Of a DNA stretch of 33,546 nt, positions 1 to 8,052 are shown piece after piece. A model generated the notes under the pieces. That model was not told the origin of the DNA and searched no databases. It worked only from the letters and a program-made list of their open reading frames with translations. Source of the stretch: a bacterium (lineage in GTDB: Bacteria; Planctomycetota; J058; JAJDCP01); NCBI GenBank assembly GCA_030428695.1, contig JAUIEM010000050.1:1-33546 (forward strand), in the 5' to 3' direction. Each line of letters begins with the position of its first letter. Position 1 is the stretch's first letter. The position numbers were made by a program, and so were the translations under genes.

Positions 1-1962
1 CACCACCCGGACCTTGTGGTAGATGGTCAGGCCGTCGACCTCGATGTAGTCGCTGAGCGTGCGCACGAGCTCCTGCCCGTCCTCGAAGGCGGCGATGCTG
101 GTGATGCGGCCCTCTTCGTCGAACTGCACGGTCACGCGGTTGCCGTGGACGTCCTCGACCGTCGCGGCGCCGTCCGCGCCGACCACCGTCAATCCCTCGT
201 CGCGGTAGTGGCGCAGGAGCCACAGCGGATCGCCGAGCAGCTCCGCCGCCAGCCCGGCTTCGTCCAGGCTGATCGTCTGCGACTGGGGGCCCATCTGCTG
301 GACCACCTGGCCGCCGTTCCGCACGATCCGCATCGCACCCATCGGGGTCGACAGCACCGTCAGCTCCGCGTCGTAGAAGCGCAGAGAGCGCTCCATATCG
401 ATCGCCATCGGACCCTGCTGGAGGAAGCCCGCCAGCCGTATGCCCTGCAGCCCGGCGAGGACCTCGCTGCCCATCGCCTCGGCGGCGCCGGCGAGCAGGG
501 CCAGGCCCCGCTCGCGGCTCGCGGCGTCGGCGGCGAGGGCGGCCATCGGCGGCGGCGGGATCGCGATGTCGATGGCGGTCACCTCCCCGAAGTCGCTGAG
601 CGGGCGGTCGAAGCCGGCCGCGTCACCGACGACGACGATGGTCGCGAGGTCGGGGCGCAGGTGCTCCTGGGCGACGCGCAGCAGGTCCTGCGGCGTCACC
701 TCGCTGACCTTGCGCTTGTAGCTCTCGAGGAAGTCGTCGGGGAGGCCCTCGAAGGCGTTCTGCATCTGGCGCTGGACGACCGCGCCGCGGCTGTCGAACT
801 TGAACACCCAGTTGTTGAGGATCGACTCCTTCGCCCGCGCGAGCTCGTCGGCCGAGACCTCCTCCGTGCGGATGCGCTCGAGCTCGGCCATGATCGCCTC
901 GATCGCCTGGCCGGTGGTCTCGAGCTTGGTGTCGCAGCCCGCGACGAACAGCCCGCGCTGGCCGGCCGGGGCGACGAACACGCCGTAGGCCGAGTAGGCG
1001 AGCCCGCGGCGGGTGCGGATCTCCTTGACCAGGCGGCTCGAGAAGCCGCCGCCGAGGATCGTCGAGAGCACCTGCAGCGGCACGTAGTCGGCGTGCATCT
1101 GATCGACCGAGAAGTGGCCGATGCGGATCGAGGCCTGGTTGACGTCGGTCTTCTCGACGTAGTGCACGCCGCCGGGACCGAAGCCCTTCGGCAGCAGCAC
1201 CTCGGCGTGCACCGCCGGCGGCGCTTCCCAGTCCCCGAACAGGTCCTCGAGCTGTTTCTGCATCGTCGCCGTGTCGAAGTCCCCCCAGAGCGCCAGGGAG
1301 ACCGCGGACGGCACCAGCCGGCCGTGGAACGCGACCAGGTCGTCGCGCCCGATGGCGGCGAGGGTGGCGTACTCCGGCTGGCGCGAGAAGCGGCTGTCCG
1401 GGCCGTACAGGGCGCTGCGGAACTCGCGCCGCAGGATCTCGCTCGGCTGGTCGTTGCGCGAGGCGATCGCGGTCTTCATCGCGACCTTGGCGAGCTCGAG
1501 CTTGTCCTCGGCGAACTGCGGCCGGCGCAGCATCTCCGAGAACACGATCAGCACCTCGTCGAGGTTCTCGCTCAGGCAGGAGAAGCCCGCCGTGCCGGAG
1601 GTCCGCTCGAAGCCGGCGGAGACGCTCGCGGCGATGGCCTCGAGCCTCTCGTCGAGCGCGTCGCCGCTCATGCCGGGGATGCCGCCGGTGCGCATCACGG
1701 TGCCGGTCAGCTCGGCGAGCCCGGCCTGCGCGTCCGGTTCCTGCAGGCTGCCGAGGCGCAGCATCGCGCTGCCGCGCACCAGCGGCAGCTCGTGGTCTTC
1801 GAGCAGGTAGACCTGCATCCCGTTGGCGAAACGGAGGGAAGTGATCGGAGGAACCTGGACCTCGCGCAGCTCGGGGTACTCGAGCTCGTCGTAGCGGGGC
1901 AGGTCCTGGGCGAAAAGGGGGGTGGCGCACAGGAGCGCCAGGATCGCGATGCGCGGGCTCAT
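1..1962 (-). CDS. M16 family peptidase-like subunit, non-catalytic, exported (3' end cut by window)
   Basis: This is the second gene of an M16 pair; the 654 codons visible run off the window before a stop. A signal peptide is seen at residues 1-18 (MSPRIAILALLCATPLFA, then QD). An M16 N-terminal domain follows, but the place of the zinc motif HxxEH reads AELTGT (about 83-88), so the ligands are missing. The C-terminal half keeps the GGGFSSRLVKEIRTRRGLAYSAY segment with the Arg/Tyr pair typical of the partner subunit in heterodimeric M16B proteases. About 200 further residues follow the second M16 domain. The ATG at 1962 overlaps the upstream gene's TGA (ATGA), so translation is probably coupled. 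I infer that it forms a periplasmic heterodimer with the upstream product. The family call is firm; substrate and partnership are inferred. Confidence 0.88.
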   Translation of the reverse strand, partial: MSPRIAILALLCATPLFAQDLPRYDELEYPELREVQVPPITSLRFANGMQVYLLEDHELPLVRGSAMLRLGSLQEPDAQAGLAELTGTVMRTGGIPGMSGDALDERLEAIAASVSAGFERTSGTAGFSCLSENLDEVLIVFSEMLRRPQFAEDKLELAKVAMKTAIASRNDQPSEILRREFRSALYGPDSRFSRQPEYATLAAIGRDDLVAFHGRLVPSAVSLALWGDFDTATMQKQLEDLFGDWEAPPAVHAEVLLPKGFGPGGVHYVEKTDVNQASIRIGHFSVDQMHADYVPLQVLSTILGGGFSSRLVKEIRTRRGLAYSAYGVFVAPAGQRGLFVAGCDTKLETTGQAIEAIMAELERIRTEEVSADELARAKESILNNWVFKFDSRGAVVQRQMQNAFEGLPDDFLESYKRKVSEVTPQDLLRVAQEHLRPDLATIVVVGDAAGFDRPLSDFGEVTAIDIAIPPPPMAALAADAASRERGLALLAGAAEAMGSEVLAGLQGIRLAGFLQQGPMAIDMERSLRFYDAELTVLSTPMGAMRIVRNGGQVVQQMGPQSQTISLDEAGLAAELLGDPLWLLRHYRDEGLTVVGADGAATVEDVHGNRVTVQFDEEGRITSIAAFEDGQELVRTLSDYIEVDGLTIYHKVRVV

Positions 1963-3452
1963 TCCGTCACCTCCTCGACCGGCGGCACGATGCTGCCGAC
2001 GGTGCAGTTTCTGCGGCGGAAGCACGCGCGCGCGACGCGCTGCACGTCCTCGGGGGTCACCTCGGCGAGCCGCTCGAGGTGGTGGAAGGCGTTCTGCCAG
2101 TCGCCGGTCAGGGCCTGGTAGGTGACCAGGGTGCGGGCGAGGCCGGGGTTGCTGCCCATGCTGCCGACCAGGCCGGCGCGCACGCGGGTGACGACGCCGG
2201 CGAGCTCGTCCTCGCCGACCCGCTCGCTCTTGAGCTCGGCGATCGCGCGCCAGATCGCTTCCTCCGCCTCTTCGACGGTGCGGTCCTGGGCGACGACGGC
2301 GAAGACGATGAACAGGTTCGGGTACTTGACGCCCGGGAAGCCGGTCAGGCAGCCGACCTGGATCGCGACCTGCTCCTCGTTGACCAGCTTCTTGTGCAGC
2401 CGGCTGCTGCGGCCGCCGCCGAAGATGTCGGCGAGGGCGTCGTAGATCGGCTCGTCGGGGTGCAGGGCCTCGGGCTTGTGGAAGGCGAGCGCGATCAGGG
2501 GCTGCGAGGCGTCCTCGATCTCGACGCGCTTCAGGCCGAGCTGCTCCGGCTCGATGGTCTCGACCGGGTCGGGCTTCGTGCCGCCGGGGATGCGGTTGAA
2601 GTAGCGCTCGAGCATCGGGATCAGCTCTTCCGTCTGGAAGTCGCCGACCACCGCGATGGTCATCGTCGAGGCGTTGTAGTGCTTGGCGAAGAAGGCGCGG
2701 GCCTCGTCGCGGGTCATCGTGTCGAGGTCGCTCATGTAGCCGATGCCGGGGTAGCCGTAGGGATGCGCGTGGAAGGCGGTGCCGAGCATCTGCTCGATCA
2801 TGCGCCCGATCGGGTTGCTGTCGACCCGCATGCGGCGCTCTTCCTTGACGACGTCGCGCTCCTTGTAGAACTCGCGGATCACCGGGTTGGCGAAGCGGTC
2901 GCTCTCGAGGTTGGCCCACAGCTCGATGCGGTTGCTCGGCAGGCTGTAGAAGTACTGGGTCGCGTCGGAGCCGGTCGTCGCGTTCATGCCCTGCACGCCG
3001 TTGCGCTCGAGGGCCTTGTCGAAGGCGCCTTCGACGATGTACTGCTTGGCCTGCGCGCCGAGCTCGGCCCAGCGCTCCTGCACCCGGGCGAGAGCGGCGG
3101 GGTCGGCGTCGGGGTCGCGCTCGAGGCGCTTCTTGTCCTCGTACAAGGCGTCCATCTCGTCGTAGACGGCGCGCTCGGCGGCGTAGTCGGTCGTGCCGAC
3201 GGTCTTCGTGCCCTTGAAGGCGAGGTGCTCGAACATGTGCGCCATGCCGGTGATGCCGGCGACCTCGTCGACGCTGCCGGTGTCGACGTAGGTGTGGAAG
3301 GCGACGGTCGGCGCGGTGTGGCGCTCGACGAGGACGAACGTCAGTCCGTTCTCGAGCCGGTGGACCGTCACCGCCTCCGCGAAGGCCTCGAGGTCCTGTG
3401 CCGTGCTGGTCGCGCCGAGGCAGAGCGCGAGCAGGAGTGCGTAGCGGGTCAT
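1959..3452 (-). CDS. M16 family zinc metallopeptidase, catalytic subunit, exported
   Basis: The protein has 497 residues. An N-terminal signal peptide (about residues 1-18, ending TSTAQ) predicts export. The inverzincin motif HMFEH is intact at about residues 72-76 (two His ligands plus catalytic Glu), and the usual downstream acidic ligand is likely in VVKEERRMR. The C-terminal half has the second M16 fold with GGGRSSRLHKKL. The length fits bacterial M16B processing peptidases. The start was chosen because it opens directly on the signal peptide and has a strong SD (GGAGGAAG) just upstream. It is the first gene of a two-gene operon; the next gene overlaps by 4 nt and encodes a subunit without the metal site. 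This looks like the split catalytic/non-catalytic M16B arrangement. It is divergent from the TPR gene at 3585. Confidence 0.92.
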   Translation of the reverse strand: MTRYALLLALCLGATSTAQDLEAFAEAVTVHRLENGLTFVLVERHTAPTVAFHTYVDTGSVDEVAGITGMAHMFEHLAFKGTKTVGTTDYAAERAVYDEMDALYEDKKRLERDPDADPAALARVQERWAELGAQAKQYIVEGAFDKALERNGVQGMNATTGSDATQYFYSLPSNRIELWANLESDRFANPVIREFYKERDVVKEERRMRVDSNPIGRMIEQMLGTAFHAHPYGYPGIGYMSDLDTMTRDEARAFFAKHYNASTMTIAVVGDFQTEELIPMLERYFNRIPGGTKPDPVETIEPEQLGLKRVEIEDASQPLIALAFHKPEALHPDEPIYDALADIFGGGRSSRLHKKLVNEEQVAIQVGCLTGFPGVKYPNLFIVFAVVAQDRTVEEAEEAIWRAIAELKSERVGEDELAGVVTRVRAGLVGSMGSNPGLARTLVTYQALTGDWQNAFHHLERLAEVTPEDVQRVARACFRRRNCTVGSIVPPVEEVTE

Positions 3453-3518
3453 TCTTCCTCCGATTGTGGGAATCTCGCAACCGTGATACGCAGCGACGCC
3501 CGGTTTGATGGCTGGGCC

Positions 3519-3548
3519 TTGCATCCGGAGACCCGCGTTCCGTATTGT
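3519..3548 (+). promoter_or_regulatory. Sigma70-like promoter for the TPR/STAND-like gene
   Basis: A -35-like TTGCAT (3519-3524) and a -10-like TATTGT (3543-3548) are separated by 18 bp. They lie 37 bp before the ATG at 3585, in the 132-bp gap between divergent genes. Read by eye only. Confidence 0.45.
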
Positions 3549-3584
3549 CGGACCACCCCACCTGCACGCAGGGAGACCGAACCG

Positions 3585-5849
3585 ATGGCAAGCACCCCTG
3601 ATCCCTGGGACCGACTGTTGGCCGGCGAGCACACCGCCGTGTTGGGCGGGGTGCTTCCGCCCCCTCCCGAGCACAGCTCCGTCGAGGTGATCCGGCTCGC
3701 CTGCGACGTGCACTCGAGCCTCTACGGCCTGGCGATCGAGGTCTTCCGCCACGTCGAGGTGCAGCTCGGCGCCGAGGGCGGCATCGGCTCGGCCCTCGGC
3801 GGCAAGCTGCTGACCGGCCTGCGGCGGAAGCTGCTCGATGAGCTGAGCGACCGCGAGCGCGGCGGCGTGTTCGTCGAGGTCCTCAACCGGCTCGGCGAGC
3901 AGACCCACCGCCAGTATGTCCTGTGCTTCGAGGCGGTGGAATGCGGGGACGCGGCGACCCGTCACTTCCTGCGCGACCTGATCACCCATCCCGGCTGGCT
4001 GCGCCTGCCCCTCGCGCTGACCTTCAGCAGCCGCGAGCCCGATGGCCCGAGCGCCGCGCTGGTCGAGGCGCTGGGCAAGGTCGACGCCAAGGCCGTGATC
4101 ACCCTGGCCGAGGCGCCGGAGCCGGCCACGGTCGTGCTCCCCGACCTGCCGCCGGAGGTGCTGCGGGTGGTGCGCGCCGCGGCGGTGATCGGCAAGGGCT
4201 TCAGCGCTCCCCTGGTCGGCGCCCTGCTCGACCTCGAGCCCCTCGACGTGCTCGAGTACATGCAGTGGGCCCACGACCTCGGCGTGCCGGTGCAGGATCT
4301 CGGCGACGGCCACTTCCGGCTGCCGGCCTCGATGGTCGACCGGCTGAAGGCGGGCCTGATCCCCTCGCTGGTCCAGGCCTGGCACATGCGGCTCGGCGAG
4401 CTGTTGAGCGCCCAGGAGGAGCAGGAGACCGAGCCGACCTTCGAGCAGCTTCCGCCGCCTCCACCGCGGGTGACCGGGCGCATCGACACCGGCCGGCTCC
4501 TGCGCGGGGAGATGCCGGAGGAAGCGCCGGATGCGAGCCCGGCCAGCGACCGGCCGACCAGCCGCATCCCCTTCAAGGATCTGCTCAAGGCCTCGGCGGA
4601 AGAGCTCGCGGCCTGCAGCCACGAAGGCGTCGACGCCGACTTCATCAGCAGTCTGCTCGAGGCGGCCCACCGCGACGAGGATGCGCCGAAGCCGGCGGAA
4701 GAGCCGATCGCGGGGCTGCACGGCAACGATGCGGGCAAGGCCGCGAGCCACTACGCGGCGGCGGGCGACATCGACCAGAGCGCCGAGCGCTACTACACCG
4801 CCGCGCGCCAGGCCTCGCTGCTCGGCGCGGCCGAGGCGGCCCTCGCCTACTGCAAGAAGGGTCTCGAGCTGCTCGACGGGCGGCCGCCGTCGGCCTCGCG
4901 GCGGCTCCTGCGGGTGCGGCTGCTCGCCGAGCTCGGGCGCGTCCAGTGGCGGGCGGCGGGCTTCGAGGCGGCGTTCACCCTGCCCGAGGCGCTCAGCTCG
5001 CTCAGTGACGCGGCGGGGCTGCTGCACGAGGACGACCCGGCCGATCTGCGGGTCGAGGTCGCGACCCTGACCGCCAACGTCTGCTACGAGATGGGCGACC
5101 CGTCCTCCCTCGAGCGGGCGCTGCGCGAGCTGACGAGCGCGAGCCGGATGCTGCTCGAGGTCTCCGATCCGACCGGCGCGGCCCGGCTGCTCAACGACCA
5201 GGCCGCGGTCTGGGTGCGGCTCGGCGACCCGGTGCAGGCGGCCTACCTGCTCGAGAAGTCCCGGGAGGTGTTCGAGGCGCGCAGCCAGAGCGACCCGGTC
5301 ACCCTGGTCGAGCTCGCCGAGACCCACCACCTGCTCGCGCGCCTTCCGCTGCACGTCAAGGCCAAGGCGGGCAAAGAGCAGGACGCGATGAGCATCGGCT
5401 ACGAGCACGCCGCCCAGGCGGCGAGCAACTACCGCAGCCTGCAGGCCGAGCGCGAGCTGGCGCGGGTGTGGGAGACGATGGCGCGGCTCAAGCTGCGGCT
5501 CGGCGACCCCGAAGAGGCGAGCGAGCGGCTGCGCGCGGCCGCCCAGGTGCAGCAGGGGGTCGGCGACGTGCTCGGCCTCGCGCGCACGACGGCGGCCCTC
5601 GCCGAGGTGCTGTCCGCGATCGGCCAGCACCGCGAGGCCCTCGAGCTGCTCGGCGACTCGGTGACCCTGAACATGGAGAAGGGCTCGCCGCTGGGGCTGG
5701 CCTACAACCGCCACGGCTTCGAGTCGCTGGCGGCGGTGATTCCGGAGGAGCAGCGCGGCGAGCTCGGCGAGCTGTTGACCGGCATCGCGACCCGGCTCGA
5801 GGACGCCGAGGGCCGCATCGGACGGGTCAGCCTGCCGGCGACCGGATGA
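3585..5849 (+). CDS. TPR-repeat protein with degenerate STAND/AAA16-type NTPase region
   Basis: The protein has 754 residues. Residues about 30-270 follow the order of an AAA_16/STAND ATPase. A Walker-B-like strand (YVLCFEAVECGDAATRHFL, about 111-129) is followed by a sensor-type strand (LPLALTFSSREP) and then the winged-helix-like segment around RAAAVIGKGFSAPLVGALLDL (about 197-216). No proper P-loop precedes the Walker B. The only GxxxxGK-like string (about 68-74) is misplaced and followed by Leu, and the Walker B acidic pair is altered, so ATP hydrolysis is unlikely. Residues about 380-754 are helical TPR-like repeats (for example AERYYTAARQASLLG and EASERLRAAAQVQQGVGD). An acidic, Pro-rich linker sits between. 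The ATG at 3585 has GGGAGA 8 nt upstream. The 3' end overlaps the convergent methyltransferase gene by 23 bp. I infer a scaffold or sensor role; no specific function is recognised. Confidence 0.75.
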   Translation: MASTPDPWDRLLAGEHTAVLGGVLPPPPEHSSVEVIRLACDVHSSLYGLAIEVFRHVEVQLGAEGGIGSALGGKLLTGLRRKLLDELSDRERGGVFVEVLNRLGEQTHRQYVLCFEAVECGDAATRHFLRDLITHPGWLRLPLALTFSSREPDGPSAALVEALGKVDAKAVITLAEAPEPATVVLPDLPPEVLRVVRAAAVIGKGFSAPLVGALLDLEPLDVLEYMQWAHDLGVPVQDLGDGHFRLPASMVDRLKAGLIPSLVQAWHMRLGELLSAQEEQETEPTFEQLPPPPPRVTGRIDTGRLLRGEMPEEAPDASPASDRPTSRIPFKDLLKASAEELAACSHEGVDADFISSLLEAAHRDEDAPKPAEEPIAGLHGNDAGKAASHYAAAGDIDQSAERYYTAARQASLLGAAEAALAYCKKGLELLDGRPPSASRRLLRVRLLAELGRVQWRAAGFEAAFTLPEALSSLSDAAGLLHEDDPADLRVEVATLTANVCYEMGDPSSLERALRELTSASRMLLEVSDPTGAARLLNDQAAVWVRLGDPVQAAYLLEKSREVFEARSQSDPVTLVELAETHHLLARLPLHVKAKAGKEQDAMSIGYEHAAQAASNYRSLQAERELARVWETMARLKLRLGDPEEASERLRAAAQVQQGVGDVLGLARTTAALAEVLSAIGQHREALELLGDSVTLNMEKGSPLGLAYNRHGFESLAAVIPEEQRGELGELLTGIATRLEDAEGRIGRVSLPATG

Positions 5850-6978
5850 CCTCGACGCGGATGCGCTCGAGCAGCCCCAGCTCGCGCAGCCGCGCCCCGA
5901 TCTCCCGCGCGTACTGCGGATTGAGCACGAGCACGGCCTCGACGTCGAGGTCGCGCAGGGCCGTCGGCGGAATCACCCGCGCGCCGCTCAGCGGCAGGTA
6001 GCGCCCCTGCTTGTCCGGGCTGATGTCGACGATCAGCGGCAGCCCTCCCGGCACCGCGGCCCGCAGCATCACCCCCTTCGAGCCGGCCCCCCAGGGCACC
6101 GTGCGTGGATGGGCGGCGAGGAAGCGCGTCCAGCGCTCCTTCTCCTCGCGGAAGGCCTGCCCGAAGCCCGCGAGGACCGGCGCCGCTCCGGGGGGCTCCT
6201 CCGGCACCGCGGCACCCGGAGCGATGCGTCGGAGCTCGAGGCCGAGGAACTGGAAGTCGAAGCCCGGTCGCACCCGCGTGGTTTCGAAGCCGGCGGCCGC
6301 GCACACCCGGCGCAGGCCGTCGGCGGTGAAGTACGACACATGCTCGTAGATCACGTCCCAGACCAGGCGCCGCGCGAGGCAGGTCGCGAAGTCGGGGACC
6401 TCGACGTAGGCGCGGGCGTCCTCTTCGAGGTGGGAGTGGAGCGTCGTCAGCAAGGTCTCCGGCCGCGCGAGATGCTCGAGCACGTGGCGGCAGACGCCGA
6501 AGGCGGCGCGGGTGGCGGGGGGCAGCGTGGCGAAGAGCTCGACGCCCTCCGGCGAGGTCCCGGGGCGCACCCCCGGGTCGACGCCGAGGCCGCGGCCGGC
6601 GCCCGCCGCGTGCAGCAGCCCGAGGAAGCGCCCGCGCCCGCAGCCGAGCTCGAGCACCGGCCGGCGGAACAGGTTGAAGCGATGGACCAGCTCACGCGCC
6701 AGCATGCTCGCGTACTTCCCGAAGGTGGCGGAGGCGTGCAGGTCGTTGTCGTAATCCGGCCCGTAGACGACGCGCTCTGGCTCGAAGGCCCGGTTGTACA
6801 CGTGGCCGCAGGCCGTGCAGGCGGCGAGGGCGATGCTCCCGACCGCGCAGGTGCGGGCTTCCTCCGCGCTCTCGTACAGGCGGTTGCACAAGAGCGGCGC
6901 GCGCTCGATGCAGACCTCCGCCGGCCCCGGCGCGCCGCCGCACACCGGGCAGGGCAGCGCCTCCGTCAGTGATCGCAT
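5827..6978 (-). CDS. Class I SAM-dependent methyltransferase with N-terminal zinc-binding domain (C-methyltransferase type)
   Basis: The protein has 383 residues in a three-part layout. First is an N-terminal zinc-binding module with CPVC at about 10-13 and CTAC at about 54-57. Next is a Rossmann methyltransferase core with SAM motif VLELGCGRG at about 108-116 and the later VCRHVLEHLARP segment. Last is a C-terminal domain (GSKGVMLRAAVPGG, then VLVLNPQY). This order matches the Methyltransf_13/23/14 family, which includes sugar C-methyltransferases such as those of deoxysugar pathways. I infer a role in sugar or polysaccharide modification, but the substrate cannot be read. The start at 6978 has GAGGGAGCGG upstream and opens just before the first zinc cysteines; upstream in-frame starts would add low-quality sequence. 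It converges on and overlaps the TPR gene, and diverges from the GYF_2 gene. Confidence 0.85.
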   Translation of the reverse strand: MRSLTEALPCPVCGGAPGPAEVCIERAPLLCNRLYESAEEARTCAVGSIALAACTACGHVYNRAFEPERVVYGPDYDNDLHASATFGKYASMLARELVHRFNLFRRPVLELGCGRGRFLGLLHAAGAGRGLGVDPGVRPGTSPEGVELFATLPPATRAAFGVCRHVLEHLARPETLLTTLHSHLEEDARAYVEVPDFATCLARRLVWDVIYEHVSYFTADGLRRVCAAAGFETTRVRPGFDFQFLGLELRRIAPGAAVPEEPPGAAPVLAGFGQAFREEKERWTRFLAAHPRTVPWGAGSKGVMLRAAVPGGLPLIVDISPDKQGRYLPLSGARVIPPTALRDLDVEAVLVLNPQYAREIGARLRELGLLERIRVEVIRSPAG

Positions 6979-7246
6979 CCGACCGCTCCCTCGATGGTGA
7001 TCGCGTCCTCGACCTCGCGCAGGACCGCAGTTCCTCCGTCGATCGTCCACCCAGGTCCTTGGACTCTCCTCAGAGTGGGGAGGTTCGAGGGAAATCGCAA
7101 GCCAGGCGTCGTCCCCCCTTGGCGCAGCCGCGGCTGCCGCGGCCTCCCGTTGCAACCGGCACCGCGCGCACCCGGTGTGGATTCTCCGTTCCGCGTCGAG
7201 CCCGGCGCTGTTGGTTCCCTTCGACACGACACGACGGAGGACGACG

Positions 7247-8035
7247 ATGGCACGCTGGTACTACGCAGTCGGCAGCGAGAAACACGGCCCCCTCAGCACC
7301 GAGCGCCTGCGGGGCGCGATCGCGGACGGCAGGCTCGGCCCGGACACCCTGGTCTGGCGCAAGGGCTTCGAGGGCTGGCAACCGCTGGCCGCGACCCCGT
7401 CGCTCCAGCCGGCCGCCGCGACGCCTGCCCGCCCCGCCTGGGCGGTGCGCACGCTGGCCAGCCGGGTCAGCTCGAAGCGCTTCAAGTCCGCCGGCATCGG
7501 GATGCTCGCCGCGTTCGTCGTGCTCGGCCTGAGCGGCGGGATGTGCTTCCCGGTCTCGCTGGTGCTCGGCGCGATGGCCCTGTGGTCGGTGTTCGTCGGG
7601 CTGTCGCCCCGCTCGTCGAAGACCTTCAAGGCCCTCGAACGCTACGGCCCGATCCCGGAGGTCGTCGCCGAGATCGACGCCGCCCTCGCCCGCGCCGAGA
7701 CGGTCGGACCGTGCGAGCTCACCCGTCGTTGGCTGGTCGTCGACAGCGACGAGCGCATCGCCGCGGTGCCCTACGACGACCTCGTGTGGCTCTATCCGCA
7801 GCGCACGGAGCACAAGAAGTGGGGTGTGATCACGACCCGCGTCTCCCACGCCGTGATGCTCGGCACCGCGACCGGCGAGCTGTTGAAGATTCCCCTCGAG
7901 CCGAAGCACCTCGAGGCGGTCTCGGCGCACCTCGAGCGCGCCGCGCCGCAGCTGGTCTACGGCTATGACGAGCGGCTGAAGAAGATGTTCGCCGAGGATC
8001 CGGCAGGGTTCTCTCACCGGCTCGTGCCGGCCTGA
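7247..8035 (+). CDS. GYF_2-domain membrane protein
   Basis: The protein has 262 residues. Residues 3-48 form a GYF_2 module (WYYAVGSEKHGPLSTERLRG, then GWQPL), a small domain common in planctomycete and myxobacterial membrane proteins and thought to bind proline-rich peptides. Residues about 83-119 are hydrophobic and hold one hairpin or two membrane helices. The C-terminal part (about 150-262) is soluble and looks like a small beta-rich domain (RWLVVDSDERIAAVPYDDLVWLYP); I do not recognise a named family. GGAGG upstream of the ATG at 7247 supports the start. It ends 17 bp before the convergent pseudokinase gene. Pro-rich linkers in the 29319 kinase are the kind of ligand a GYF domain could bind, but this link is speculative. 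Confidence 0.75.
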   Translation: MARWYYAVGSEKHGPLSTERLRGAIADGRLGPDTLVWRKGFEGWQPLAATPSLQPAAATPARPAWAVRTLASRVSSKRFKSAGIGMLAAFVVLGLSGGMCFPVSLVLGAMALWSVFVGLSPRSSKTFKALERYGPIPEVVAEIDAALARAETVGPCELTRRWLVVDSDERIAAVPYDDLVWLYPQRTEHKKWGVITTRVSHAVMLGTATGELLKIPLEPKHLEAVSAHLERAAPQLVYGYDERLKKMFAEDPAGFSHRLVPA

Positions 8036-8052
8036 GCCGCGCCCAGGGGGCT

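Noticed and set aside
16..2121. Very long open frame on the plus strand opposite the M16 genes
   Set aside because: It is rich in Arg/Ala/Gly/Asp with no domain character and mirrors the minus-strand M16 codons; a high-GC shadow frame.
3785..3810. GxxxxGK-like string in the TPR protein as a Walker A motif
   Set aside because: It lies after the place expected for a P-loop and has Leu instead of Ser/Thr.
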